DNA from: Gadus chalcogrammus
Taxonomy: Eukaryota > Chordata > Actinopteri > Gadiformes > Gadidae
Assembly: GCF_026213295.1 (NCBI RefSeq)
Contig: NC_079426.1
Span: 19,885,817 to 19,949,816 of the forward strand
Reading direction: 5' to 3'
Length of the DNA stretch: 64,000 nt
This document shows, piece by piece, positions 37,501 through 52,414 of this stretch. The notes beneath the pieces were generated by a model. The model was not told the DNA's origin. It did not search any database and saw nothing but the letters and a program-made list of their open reading frames with translations. Positions within the stretch are counted from its first letter, which is position 1. The number at the start of each line of letters is the position of its first letter. Position numbers and translations under genes: made by a program.

Positions 37501-39060
37501 AGGCAAGCACAATTTGTATGGACCTGAAAACAGACAATCCTATTATTTGAACATGTTCTATAAAACACAGCACAAAAAGGATAATAGTCAACATTTTACA
37601 TGCTTCACTTCACATCACCTTCCGATGGAATATAAATTACAAAAGGAAAAGGCACCATACCGTTGATAGTCACCAAGACAGTCTGCTTTCCAGGGAGAAT
37701 GGAGAAGTCTTGGTTTGGACCACAGGAGCAGATTTGGGTTGCTGGAGGAATCGGAAGAAGGCACACTACAGTAAAGAAAATGTCTGGACAGTTATCCCTT
37801 AAATTCAAAAAGTACAACACATTAAAACAGTTAAAGGAAACTTTAGACATATTATATTCTGCACCTGCAGATGTTGTACTACACATCATGAAAACAATGT
37901 GAGGGTAAATCTACTATTTCTTTGTATGTACCTTGTTTACCAAGTTGATGTTGGCCACCTTCACCCACCACCACAAAGGATGTGGGGGGAATGGGTTCGA
38001 AAAAACCATCAATCATGGCCTCTCTGTCATGGAAGATGTTTTTCCTGTGGATAGTCACGTCACATGCTGAACAGAGAAACTGAGTTCCTGAGGCAACACA
38101 GTCGAGGCACCGGACCACAGCATCAACAGTTCGGCATTGCTGACAACAATGCCTGTTCACAGTCTCTGCTGCCAACATGGAATTCAGAAGCTCTGGCATT
38201 GCAGCCCTGAATTTTCTTTCGCAGATGGTTTGTCTTCTGCTCCATGCAGATAATGGTGGGTGTCTGCACCTCTTCTGCTGATGCAGGGACAGTGACAGAA
38301 CTCAGCAGATTTCTGAGTGCCTGAAGATGTTGATCTAATTTGATGAAAGAAAAAGAAAAAAAAGGGAGTTAGAAAAATTGTTTCTCGATTCATTGCTCAG
38401 GTTGACTGAATGTCACAATTCAATATGCGCACCAAGACTTGGGACATCCTGAGAAATATCAGCCGTGTGCGACTCCCCAACATCTAGGAGTTCCCTACGG
38501 GCAACAGGCTGAACTGAAAACACAAATATGATAAAAAAAGAAAAAAAAGTTAGAAAAATTGGCAATTCATTCATTGCTCAGGTTGACTATATTTAAATTG
38601 TCATAAATGTCAATATGCGCACCAAGACTTGGGACATCCTGAGAAATATCAGCCGTGTGCGACTCCCCAACATCTAGGAGTTCCCTACGGGCAACAGGCT
38701 GAACTGAAAACACAAATATGATAAAAAAAGAAAAAAAAGTTAGAAAAATTGGCAATTCATTCATTGCTCAGGTTGACTATATTTAAATTGTCATAAATGT
38801 CAATATGCGCACCAAGACTTGGGACATCCTGAGAAATATCAGCCGTGTGCGACTCCCCAACATCTAGGAGTTCCCTACGGGCAACAGGCTGAACTGAAAA
38901 CACAAATATGATAAAAAAAGAAAAAAAAGTTAGAAAAATTGGCAATTCATTCATTGCTCAGGTTGACTATATTTAAATTGTCATAAATGTCAATATGCGC
39001 ACCGAGACTTGGGACATTCTGAGAAATATCAGCCGTCTGCGACTCATCCACCCAAGGGGG
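34553..39060 (-). CDS. KDZ/Zisupton-like transposase, multi-exon
   Basis: This is a large RNase-H-fold transposase. Main exons on the minus strand, in order: tandem N-terminal exons 39060-38440; 38336-37933, a Cys-rich zinc cluster (HCCQQC, VRCLDC, FLCSAC, HRKNIFHDRE); about 37784-37664 (ICSCGPNQDFS); 37525-37290 (CCPSCSCKWTP, GCRYWPATT); 37201-37021 (FQCPACTPDMLAISVDGNRK, first catalytic Asp block); about 36742-36706 (LFMDHFNAKHL); 36625-36531; 36451-36214 (AVCRHGMLLQGLNHYRGEVY, NATFFCMDLTC, second Asp block); 35815-35682 (LSVMHAKAHTGKCE); 35536-35421 (GEEVEQVNSFLSRAALTTKY, Glu block); 35345-35255 (LVWNQRKVDGLHKTLTKRF); coiled-coil exons 35053-34934 and 34842-34738; terminal exon to the stop at 34553. 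The C-R-H-G...R-G-E and D-x-x-C patterns mark the KDZ superfamily. Core exons show no stop. A frame choice in the 38.3 kb exon remains open. Confidence 0.8.
38362..39060 (-). repeat. 190-bp tandem repeat carrying an 81-nt exon of the KDZ gene
   Basis: Units repeat with a period of exactly 190 bp. Copies at 38561-38750 and 38751-38940 look identical by eye; the outer two (from 38370, and from 38941 to 39060) are diverged. On the minus strand each unit contains polypyrimidine-AG, an 81-nt exon (QPVARRELLDVGESHTADIS, then QDVPSL) and a GT donor. The exon is phase 1 to phase 1, so any number of copies keeps the frame. Confidence 0.85.
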
Positions 39061-39324
39061 TTCCCTTGGGGCGACCTCAGGTTGACTGTATTTAAAATGT
39101 CACAATAGGGGTTATGCGGAGCGCCCAGCGTTCGAACCGGAAAACAGGTGTAAACGGGTCTAATCATTTCCGCTTTTCACTTCCGTACACTGGTTGACTG
39201 CAGCGGTAGGTGATCTCCTGGTAACTTCTAAGTTTCGCTTTAGTGTATTCTATTTAGTATTCTATTTCGTGTGATTAAAATTTCATTTTAACATTTGTGA
39301 AATTAAAATTTCACAAACGTTAAA
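39061..39324. promoter_or_regulatory. Head-to-head spacer between KDZ and THAP genes
   Basis: About 260 bp separate the outermost KDZ exon repeat (-) from the ATG of the THAP exon (+). Both genes would have to start near or across this interval, or there is an element boundary within it. I see no clear TATA box. The inference of a shared promoter rests on position only. Confidence 0.3.
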
Positions 39325-39739
39325 ATGTTAAAATACCAGAAACGGCAACATCTGAACAGCAGTTTTTGTTGTGTGTCGAGCTGTTCTGTGTCGGGGAAAT
39401 TTAACTCTAGCGTAAGTTTCCACCAGTTTCCAAAGGATGAGTCAGTTAGGGCGATATGGGTCCGAAACATTAGGCGTGATAAATTCGTTATAAGGAGACA
39501 CACCACTGTCTGCAGTCGGCATTTTATGCCAGAAGATGTCGTTGAAGGTGGCCGACGCCGTTTGAAACCCGGGGCGATTCCGGTGTTGTTCGCCTGGAAC
39601 AACTACAACCTGCCGGTCACTCGGCCAAGCGTGTGGCAAAGGACACAGCGGCAAGAGGAGGAGGAGGATGAGGATGAGGGTGAGGTGCGGATCGATGCTG
39701 TGGGGAAAAACGGTCTGTCTAGCTACTGGACCAGATAAA

Positions 39740-40261
39740 ATGAGACGGAGAGGTAATAAAGTCTATCGGCACGAGGACCTTGGATTTATTAAGTAAAGTG
39801 GCAACGGTTATACAGAGTCATAAAGCGTGAGAAATCGAATATGTCTAAGTCCCTAATCAGCGCTGATGGTTCGTCCGGAGCTTCGCCTCCGTGGAAGGTC
39901 TGCTTCAGAAGAAGGGGATCAAGAGTCCCTGTGTGGTACAGTTTTTATGCTGTATCCTCCTCTCGATGAGGTGTGTGCGTTTGAGGTGTGTGTGGTTCTG
40001 TGTGTTTTGGCTCCCAGGCCCTGAGAGAGCTTCGTAACAGGGGAGAGTTCCTCGTGTCTCCGGTGTGATAAATTAAAACGGGGAGTGCCCCCCTGAAATG
40101 TCTCGTGTGTGATAATTTAATGTGGCTCTCAGGCCCCTGGTGTGGGCAGAGGTATCTCTTGGTTCCTCCTAACGGGGAAGAGCTCTCAAAATGTCTCCTG
40201 TGTGATAAATTAATGTGGCTCTCCCGTTCTGGAGATGATACTGGTGCATTGTCTGAGTCAT
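39740..40261. other. Unassigned, with imperfect tandem repeats
   Basis: Between 40055 and 40230 a short motif around GTGTGATAAATTAATGTGGC recurs three times with variation. An open frame on the minus strand across it is repetitive and has no family character, so I do not call it a gene. Confidence 0.4.
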
Positions 40262-43200
40262 AGGCGTAGCGGCCATATACATTGGGGGGTACAAGTCCCC
40301 CCCAATGTTCAGATATGCCCAAAATGACCCCCCCAATAAATCGCTGGGAATAGGGATATAGCAATTCAATATTTCTATGGGTAGAACACTTAGGTTTTCC
40401 CAGAAGTACACGTCCGATCCCTGAACGCATCTCTGCACACAGTGCGCGCCGCACACCCTAATAACTCAATCCGATTCTATCTACAGCTCTTACAGCCAAT
40501 GAGAATATGGCTGTTCGGGCTAGCTAGCCAATGGGATAGATCCATGATTTGATTCGTCCCCGCACGTGCGGCTCGGTGACGGTGACTTGTCGCTCGATTG
40601 CATTGGTCATCAACCGTCTTTTTTACATGACCACGGAATCAAAAACATCAACAACAGCAAATGAGTGGCGTGTTACGATCGAAAACACAGGTAAGTTATG
40701 AAGCTTTTGATAGTGTCTCTCAAATTTCGTGGGTTTTTGTAGCTTCTCTAGCGAGCAGCATCATTAGCTATGTGTTACCTATGTAATAAGCCAGCTAGAT
40801 GACGTTGGCCCCGGCCCATTCCGTAATTCCAACGCCTCATTATGCCTACGTCTCAATGTTCCGAAATGTTCCCCATTAGATCTAAATGCATGGGCAGTTT
40901 GGTTTTAAATGTGCTGGGGACAGAGATGCATTCGGAAGTGCATTTTCAGAAGTGCTGGGTACAATGAGGATGCACTCGTTTTTCTCTCTTTAGTGCAGTC
41001 TGTCTGGCACGTTTTATGAAGAAAACGTTTCCAAAAAGTATCGGACATATGACCCACTATGTTCTGCTCTATGTATCCAATGTTGACAACGTGACATGAC
41101 ATGGCTAAGCTACCAACATAAACAAGAGGAGCTAGGAAAGGACATTAACTGCTTGTTCAAGTTCAGAAGGGGCGAACGTGTGGCTAAACTACACACAGCA
41201 CTACAAAAGTTGTCAAGATTGTATTTGGTGCTGCTTAGTGTAAGAGAGAGCGAGAGAGACAGAGAGAGGCCTGATTCACAAATAAACAAATGCCAGTGAC
41301 AGTAAAGGTGTTGGCAAGCTGTAACAAATATGCATTAGAAACCTTTGCTGGTTTAAGTGAATTCACCATCCTCTTTAGGGTAACTAGGCTTGGCGGTGTG
41401 GAGAGCGAAAGAGAGGAGAAGAGCAAGGAATTGGGAGTAGGAGAAGGGAGGTAAGGATGATAGTAGAATCTCATGTTAGCCAGGCCTGTCTCAAAATTGG
41501 CTCATTGTCGCACACACGCACTTCTGTATGTCACCATGGGTAAATCTTTCAAATGCACTGTAGGCCTACGAAGTGCACACCCATTCACAGCACTCCATTT
41601 TAGGAACTATCAATGTTGTACATTGTAACAACAAGCCTGCGTGAAGTTTTAACTTGTCTCTCATGATGTTAGTGCTGCTTGTGTTATTTCACAGTCGTCA
41701 TGAGCAAGAGGAAGCAAGAGGGTTGCAGAGACATTCGGCAATGTTTTGCCTCGTCTTAGAAAAGAAGCAAAGTAAGTAAAGAGGGGTGAGAAAATGAGAA
41801 GTGTTTACCTATCAGTTGTAGCATTACAGTAGAGTTAATAGACTACAAAAAACTAGTCATAGAATTATTGTCATTCAGATCAAAAGTGGTTTGTTGACTA
41901 TCTGAGAAAGGAACAGTAATTGTTATCTGATAATAATTCTTCCCTGTGGCATGTTCACTTTGGTGTGTTCAGAATAAAGAGAGTGAAGCACAGAGAGAGC
42001 AAGAACGTTTGGAGGATGAAAGCAGTGTGTGTCAATCTGGTAGTGACATAGAGGTGAGTAGCCAGGAGTTCTGGAAACTAGTAGAGCCTTGGCTTTTCCT
42101 ATGTTCAATGCACGTTCAATGCAATTTGTAAGTTACTTTGGATAAAAGCGTATGCAAAATTATTGTCAAAGAATAAATATCAATGGTTTAAACCGAATTG
42201 TGACATTAGAGCAGAATGCTGTTGGCATTGGCACTGATGTCTATGGTGTGTTTCAGTAGTCTACTGGTAAATACTAGTTTGCTGATATCTGTGATATTAT
42301 TCCTTCCATGTTTCCTTTGTTGTGTTCAGAGTAGAGCTAGTGAGCCAGCGGGAGAGACAGAAAGTTTGGAGGATGAAAGCACAGGGAGAGTTTGTCAATC
42401 TAGTGGTGGCATAGAGGTGAGTCGCCTAAGAGAGGAGTAAATATGAAAGGTTAAGACCGAATCATGACATTCAAGCAGAATCCTGTTAACACACATTTAT
42501 ATAGTGAAGGGTTGTCAAAAAAATTGTTATACTAATCGATTAAAATTAAAAATAATAATATCAGATTAGATACTTATGTGCAACAGTATCGATACTAAAA
42601 TCGCTGTCTTCATCATCTTCATCTCTTTTTTTTTCTCGCCTCCTAAGGTTGACACACAACTTTACACGGCAGCGTTGTGTTGCTAATATAGCAACATAAT
42701 AATTATTAAGTCAAGTCTCATTCAAAGTTACAAAACATTGTACAATGTATGTCTTCATAGATTAATCCATAACTAATCAGAAAACATTTAGGTTATGTCC
42801 TTGACCTGTCTTTAACAGTGCATCATTCAATACGGCTAATGGTTTCACCATGAGATTAGCTCAGTGCGCTCCCTCGTGAAACTCATCCATGTACTTATTA
42901 AACAAGTGGTTGAAAATATCAGAAAATCTATGTTTTCTGAGGGGTAACAAAAGTTTTGGGGTGACTTCCATTTAGGTCCATGAGATAGATGCACCTGGGT
43001 GGGTTTTACTCAACATTGGCAAATGTGATGGTTATGCAATAAAAATTGTAATGGAAGTAAGAACTGGCTGGATTTTGTGTCCTTGTTGTGGTGGTGCAGG
43101 TGTTTGTTTGTGTGTGTTTTGTAAAAAAGACAAAACATCAATGAATTAATGTGGAAAAAAAGAACTGACTGGATTGGTTGAAATATTGAGGAGCACAAAA

Positions 43201-43494
43201 TGTTATATTTAATTTAAAAAGTAAAGGAAAACAGAGCTCTGAAGTATATGTGTGTCAACCTTTTCCTAATTTCAAGTCTTCCACACTCCCAGACTGCTTG
43301 GTCACATCCAGTATTAAAGTGTTTGTAACATCCATCCCTAAAAAGGTCTTCAAAATTAGGTGCTAGGTATTGAGATTTTGCTCTCAGAGTGCACCAGATT
43401 AATGCATGTTCAAAATCTTTGCCTGGGGGGGGGGCGGACCCCGCACCCAGGCATTTGTCCCCCCCAATGTTGAAACCATGGCTACACCTCTGGC
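40262..43494 (+). mobile_element. hAT-like element with N-terminal transposase exons only
   Basis: The left end (CATAGGCGTAGCGGCC near 40260) and right end (GGCTACACCTCTG near 43494) are inverted matches (AGGYGTAGCC). Both adjoin matching CCCCCCAATGTT sequence in opposite directions. Inside on + are a short exon at about 40662-40692 ending AAAACACAG before GTAAGT, an exon with MSKRKQEGCRDIRQCFASS followed by a stop (about 41690-41770), and two tandem acidic exons, 41973-42053 (81 nt, QERLEDESSVCQSGSDIE) and 42330-42416 (87 nt, ESLEDESTGRVCQSSGGIE). The MSKR start is typical of hAT transposases. No catalytic part is present. An 8-bp duplication is imperfect (CTGAGTCA versus CTGGCTCA). Confidence 0.5.
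41973..42416 (+). other. Two tandem acidic mini-exons
   Basis: Exons 41973-42053 and 42330-42416 are both preceded by GTTCAG and followed by GTGAGT, have lengths divisible by three, and share S-L/R-L-E-D-E-S...VCQS-G-x-I-E. Their flanking introns are also similar (TGTGTTCAG, ATTGTGACATT), so the duplicated unit includes intron sequence. Confidence 0.65.
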
Positions 43495-44287
43495 TCAACA
43501 CCTTGCAAGAGTGGTATGCGACCCCCTCCTCCTGCTCTGTGAACAATTTGCTCTGAGACATCTGACAGGTGAGTGCACTTTCTGACCAGTGAGTCTAGAA
43601 CACTTGAAACATGATCAGGAAAGTAAAGACTGCTCTTACTAAACTATACTTTGTATACATTATGCCAAGGCCACCCCTTGAGTTATTATGGCATTGAACT
43701 AGTGAGAATGTTGTGAGAGATTTATCTTGCCAGAAAGCTTGCTCTGATTATGTCTGTTGTACATAGGTTTTGTTGGTTGGAATGACCGTTTCCGCTGGCA
43801 ACTCTCCTGCCAGGGCAGGTTGCTTCCTGCTGTCTGGCTCATTGTTGCTAGATGGTAGATGGTCCAGCAAGAATACACTTCCTCTGCTGATGTCACAGGG
43901 AACAGTCATTCCAACACTCTGGTGGATTAACTCATGAACACGCTGTGTTGGTTGACAGTCAAAACGGTTAGGCTATTCCCAGGAAAGTTTACCTGTATGT
44001 CCCAAAATAAAGACTCAAAAGTGCTTTGATGTTAATGTTTTGTAGAACATGTCTAGCCATGTGTTTCTGTGGCATTGACATTGTGGTAATACCAGGCCCT
44101 CATTTATTGTCGAGTCCATCTAAATGTTCTGCCTACTAGTTCATATAAAAAATTAAAAAATAACCCATTGCATATTTTTAATATGTAAAAAATGTTCTGC
44201 TTACCAAATACCCAAATAATTTATTATACAGAAAATTCTAACAAATGTGGTCAAGATTGTTTTTTTGTTTTTTTTCATTTTGGTGAG
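43495..44287. other. Intron-like region with internal duplication
   Basis: The segment near 43735-44000 (GCTCTGATTATGTCTGTTGT, GTTTGTTGGTTGGAATGA, CAAAACGGTTAGG) recurs in shortened form at about 44512-44625. I see no certain coding exon. Confidence 0.5.
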
Positions 44288-45157
44288 AGAGATTTTGTCT
44301 TATCGGGGATTGAAGAGGTGCACGAGAGCTCCTACCAAGAGGTTCCTGTTGGGGAGTTTGATACAAGGTAACCTAACACAAAGACATTGTTGACAGTAGT
44401 AAGGTTTTCAAATAACTGTAAGCTTAGATATGTTCATTTTAATACATAAATACCCAACATTTCCTGGTCATACCTTCACAGTTTTTATTGATTAGAAGTG
44501 TCATATGATGCTCTGATTATGTCTGCTCTGATTATGTCTGTTGTATATGCGGTTTGTTGGTTGGAATGACGTTTCCTCTGGCATCTCCTGTCAAAACGGT
44601 TAGGGTACTACCAGGAAAGTTTTAGCCTTTATAAGGTAATGTACATAGACATATTTGCCACTAAGGTGATAGCTAATATGATGTCATACCACACCATCCT
44701 TATCCCCTTTAGTATGTCGCCGCTGGATCTAAAAACCAATTCAATCAATCCAGAAGAATTTAACGACATTGTCAATTCCACGTAAGTCATAGTCTACTTT
44801 TATATATTATTCTTTTAATGCTTGCCCTTTGTTTTCCTGGCTACTGCTTGGTGTTTTCTCCCTGTTGAGGAGGTTCTCACTTATAGGCCTGGGTAAAAAA
44901 ATCGATTTAATAGATTTTGGATCGATTTTGTTTAAATTTCACGCTATCGATTCACAGGGCACGAGATCGATTTTTTCCCCCTCTTTCCGCCTCCACCCTG
45001 TGTTGTGTGCTTCCACAGAAAAAATCTGTGGTGTGTCTCTCGCTTTTCTCAGCCTTCTGATGATGACGCAGCTGCACACTCTACGTCGTTGCGTTCTTGC
45101 GCGCGCGTGCACACGGCGAACGCATTGCTGGCGGGAGTTTTGTTTGGGAGACAAGTT

Positions 45158-47611
<2,454 letters not shown>

Positions 47612-48558
47612 GTGAGACTGTTACTGTTTTGAAAGTCTAAGTTTACTGATGAATTTAAAGAGTTAAATAATATACTTTGGTGAATATTTTGTGCAACGTT
47701 CATTTGCACTTCTACATTTGCACTTTTTTTGCTTACTGGAAGATGGAGGCTTATGGTTGAAGCTACTGATGAATTTAATGAGTTAAATCATATACTTTCG
47801 TTGATATTTTTGCAACGTTCATCATTTGCACTTTTACTTACTGGAAGATGCAGGAATTTTTAATGTTAATATTTTAGTAAATATGTTGAAAATATATGAA
47901 TTTAAGGAGTTTTTTAATACTTGAATATTTTATCTTAAATGGTATAATCTTTACAATGGTTATATTTATATATTTTAGGAAGATGGAGGCAGTTTTGTTT
48001 ATAGTTGCCTGGATTGTCATTAATGTAGCCTACAAAATAAAAACATGTCTTTTGCAGTGTGTTGCATGGAGATAATTTCATTAATATATTGAATTAGGCA
48101 GGCCATCACGTTGAATAGAATGTAAAATCTTGCTAAGGATGTTAATTAACAGTCACAACTACAAGATTTTAGTCACAATTAATGATTTTAGTGATGAATT
48201 AATGATGATAGCCTATAAAGAATATTTCCTTACAATTTAAGAAAATTATCATTCAATCTAGGAGCAGATGGAACCGATTCGGATTGAATCGAATCGAAAT
48301 TAATCGATTTAAAGCCTTCAGAATCTAAATTGAATCGATTCAGGAACTTGGCCGTGATACCCAGCCCTACTCACTTATATAGCAAGCACTTTCCCAAAAA
48401 TATACTTACAAATTACAGGAAAGAGCAGGACTGAAGTCAAATGGATAGTAACAGGGGAGTACTGAAAAAAGGTGGATTGCTGAAGCACTGTAACCCATTT
48501 ATTTTACCTGTCCTTACCAGGATTGACTGGGATGATGTCACATGGCAATCAGGAATGG

Positions 48559-49102
48559 ACAGTGCCTCTGTATTGGTTTAACTGAAAGCGTTTATTTAGC
48601 CCAGAGCCAGTGATAATCAATTTAACAAACATAGGAGGCAAAACTACAAAAGGAAAAGGACCATTGGGTGCTGTCCAAATCAAAGAAACGAATACAACCA
48701 AGAAGAAGCTCCCAAAATACAAGGGTGGAACAGCACCCCTGCGTCTAGTGTGTATAACAAAGTATAGCTGCAAGTCAGTGTACGATAACCCCTAAACAAA
48801 ACTCTGGCCCAGTTCCCGTGTAGCAAACTAGAGCCTCAATCAAACAACGATTATTCCAAGACCCAACGTGGCAAGCTGCATCTCCGAGGCCAGCTGCCTT
48901 GAATGTTGAGCTCGGCTGTTCTTTATCCTCCCGGATCCTTGGCCCTCCGGTGCGGCAGCCAATCACGTCCGGGGAAAGGCACATTCAAATTAACATAATT
49001 GACAGCCAATCACACGCGGGGCAAACACATGATCATTAGCATTGGGGATTGTAACCGAGGATTTTACCCATGAGTGCGGGGCGTCAATCCTCCGTAACAG
49101 TG
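48559..49102. mobile_element. 532-bp insertion with 6-bp duplication inside a THAP-transposase exon
   Basis: ACAGTG occurs at 48559-48564 and 49097-49102. Conceptually removing 48565-49096 and one ACAGTG joins the flanks as an open frame (WQSGMDS then DTTDLDSDDDD), which indicates an insertion into a coding exon. The inserted sequence starts CCTCTGTATTGG and ends AATCCTCCGTA and has no coding capacity. On the minus strand it contains TGTTACGG...CCAATACA, so a solo LTR is possible but the duplication does not fit that exactly. Confidence 0.7.
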
Positions 49103-51843
49103 ACACTACGGACCTTGACTCAGACGATGATGATGGTGACAATGCAGATTTTGTCCCTCGTATCCGTGTGAGGCACATGTGCATTTCAAAGGACTTTAAA
49201 AACGTATATATTTGTCATACATTCAGTATCTAGCACCAATTTATCCTATTTCTACTTTTATCTGATATAGGTATGGTGGCACTCTACAAACCAACATTTG
49301 CTTGGAGGAACTGTCAGCTATTAGCCTTGAGGAGGCGGTACATGGAACAGTGCAACACAACAGTGCAGAAGATGTCCCATTGCCAGAATCTCTGAGGGTT
49401 GCGGTTGAAGATGACATAGGCATCAATCGCTTACCATGACTGTCTGAAGCAGCTTACCAACTACCTTATTATCCCTGTCAGTATGTGCAAAGCAAAGGAT
49501 CCACAAACCAAAACAATTTGCGGTGCAGAAAGACCATATGAAGTCAGTGTCAGAACCAGGGGCACAGCTGCCGAATGGGTAGGTTATTTTCTTTTTTTTA
49601 CTGACCCATTTCTGAGTTTCATAAATGACTTTTAGCTAAACTCTGTGTATCCATGCTTTCTTGCGTGCGATTTAATGATGTCCTGCAAGCAAATCAGGAC
49701 ACACAAGGTTTCAAATCATTAAACGATAGGGGCGTCTATTCTGATTTGCAGAAGCGTGTTGATCGCATTCATTCATTCACTACAAATACGAACAAATGAA
49801 CAAACACACTATTGAAGCTATATTTCAAATGAGATTGAGATAGTATGTCCTAAAGTTTATGTTATTGACTGCTTTTGCTCTAATTTTCATTATTTATTTT
49901 TATGCTATCATAGATGTGTCCACGTGGCCACACAGTATGGCGGTGGAGCTCCCAGCCATCTTTGAAGTATGGAATGTCAAGTGGAGACTTTATGTTGGCC
50001 ACCAACATACTCTTATCAGGCAATAACTATGCCAAAATTGAACTGTTGTTCAAGTTTATGAACATGGGTATGGTCGATCGATCAACGTTCTTTGCCATAC
50101 AAAACAACTACTGTGTTGACAGTATTACAGAGTTCTGGAATGAGAAAAGATCACAAAGTAGGTGGTAGTCAGTAAATGTCAGTCATGGACAAAAAAGTCA
50201 ACTGAATTTTTTGCAAGACATGTACTCTGTGTGAACCAGACGTCTATTTACTACTCAATAGTTTGTGGTTTCATGACCTTTTGCATTTTCCTACCCCCTT
50301 CAGTGGTTGGCTTGTCCTTTATCTCCCTTTTGTGTATTTACAATTTTTGCCATTGATATTTGTATTCAAAGGTGATGGCCGCATGGACAGTCCGGGATTT
50401 TGGGCACAGTACTGTACGTACACGGCAATGGACAATGACTCCAAAAAAATAATGTAAATTGTCAACCTGGACAAAAGGGAGACAAATAGAAATTCTGTTG
50501 CCATGGAGAAGGAGGGCTTCATTCGCACCATAGATGTTCTACGTAAAGATGTGGAAGTTCAGGAAGTGTGCACAGATGGCCACCTAGGGATAAAGGCCCT
50601 GTTCAGTAAGTTGAAGCGTTATACACCAATACCCTTTTCTGAAAGTTGCTGGCTACATATAAGACATGGTGTTTTTTCAGTGTTAGATTCATTATGTTTA
50701 CAGTGGTTACATTGTAATTTTCTCTTGTAGGCAAAGGGATATACAAAGACATCGGGGTGGTGCACTGTCTGGACATCTGGCATGGTTCCAAAAACCTGAG
50801 TAAAAATTTTTTAGCGGTAAGTCATTGACCAATAAAAAACTGTATAGAACTACATGTACCTGTAAGTGATGAAATTATCTGTGTTTCTGTATTGCTTCTA
50901 TGTCCAGGCAGGGCAGCAGAAGTCATGTTCAATCTTGCTCCAGTGGGACCGAGACATTTGCAATCACTTTTGGTATTGCTGTAAGATTGCGGGCACTTAC
51001 TACGAGTTCTTTGTAAGTACACAGTTATACACACAAAGTTGGGTGTATAATTTGTTGGTTTTACATTCTGTGCTGTAAATTGAGGTGAATGATCTAGAAT
51101 AAAGCAAGGTTAAAAATAAACTTGGGCCTGGCCCTCACTCAAACTTTGGATAAAATCACAATTCATGCTCATTGCAGATTTGTGCAGTTCTATGAAATTC
51201 TTTTCTACATTGAAATTGATAATGTTTGAAACCTATATACAGGATATGTGGGTTGGACTCTTGCACCACGTCACGGGTGAACACGAATGGGCCCTCGGTG
51301 CTTGTCGTCATGGTCCTCTGGTGGACAGCCGTGAAAAGGACTGGATTGTCAAGAATTCGCCTGCACAACAGAAACTGTGGGAAATCATTATGGACATCCG
51401 CTGGCTGAAAAATGTTCACCTGTATCTTCCTTTCAGGTAAATCGACCAACTCAATGTGGGTCAGTAGTAGTCCTTTTCTGTGTAGGAACAAGGATCTCCT
51501 GACCACCGGCTGCAGTACGGACTGTACGTCTGGAGCTTTCATTATAATGCATTTGGTCTGTAGACTCGAACAAGTAGTATATTTATAGTAGTATAAAGCC
51601 ATTCTCAGTCCTCCACATGCACGTCTAGGCACTATTGGCCCATTTCTAAATGTGTGGAGATCTGATCTTTTGATTAAATTTGCTTTGGTGTCATTACATC
51701 TAAACCCTACTTCTGATTTATTTTTCACCCTCAGGTCAACAGCAGAATTGGAGTCATTCCACAACCATATACTCATGTACGCTAGCAAGCGCCACAGCTT
51801 CTCACCACAAGGGTATAAAGCTCGGACATTGTTGGCTGGCCTG

Positions 51844-51907
51844 GATTATAATCACCATCTTCACAGTCCGGCCAGGATTATAATCACCATCTTCACAGTC
51901 CGGCCAA
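51844..51907 (+). repeat. 32-bp tandem duplication in coding exon
   Basis: The unit GATTATAATCACCATCTTCA followed by CAGTCCGGCCAG occurs twice back to back (51844-51875, 51876-51907, one difference at the end). Thirty-two is not a multiple of three, so it shifts the THAP-transposase frame right after LLAGLDYNHHLHSPA. Confidence 0.9.
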
Positions 51908-52414
51908 GAGAAGACAAGACGGCTCAATACAGTATGTATAGTTCTATCACACTACTCAGCAAGATTTCAAATATTGAAAGATGCTGTTGAAAATAGTCTT
52001 AGTACCAAGGTAATCTGTTCATAGGAGTGAAATGCATGAGTTGGGACTCATGATGGCTTTTTATACATTCACTAAAAGCTTAGCTGTGTAATGAATTGCT
52101 TTCCTACCTTTTATCTACAAGTTCTCGCTCTGCATCGAGAAAACTTTCTCCTGTGGATATCACTCATCTGTTTAGGACCTAAAACCATAACTTCAAGACC
52201 GGACCCCTCCTTTTCCTGTAAATGTGTAGCTTCATGTGCAGACTTGGGTTGCTGGGTGCCTAGTGCTTGGCCTTCTCATAAACATGAGACAATGTCATGA
52301 TAACTCTAATTATTGGAAATATTTGTTGATTTGCTTCCTTCATTTGCCTTGGTGTACACGTGACGTGTCATCAGTTTGTTACACACCCGTGGACTATTCG
52401 TTTTATAAACAAAT

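Noticed and set aside
39945..40454. 169-codon minus-strand frame
   Set aside because: It runs over imperfect tandem repeats and into an element end; no recognisable domain or splice pattern.
43214..43561. 115-codon minus-strand frame
   Set aside because: It crosses the right end of the hAT-like element at 43494 and includes its poly-C terminus.
48565..49096. Solo LTR with TG...CA ends
   Set aside because: TG/CA termini can be drawn on the minus strand, but their flanks are not duplicated, whereas ACAGTG is; kept as an unassigned insertion.
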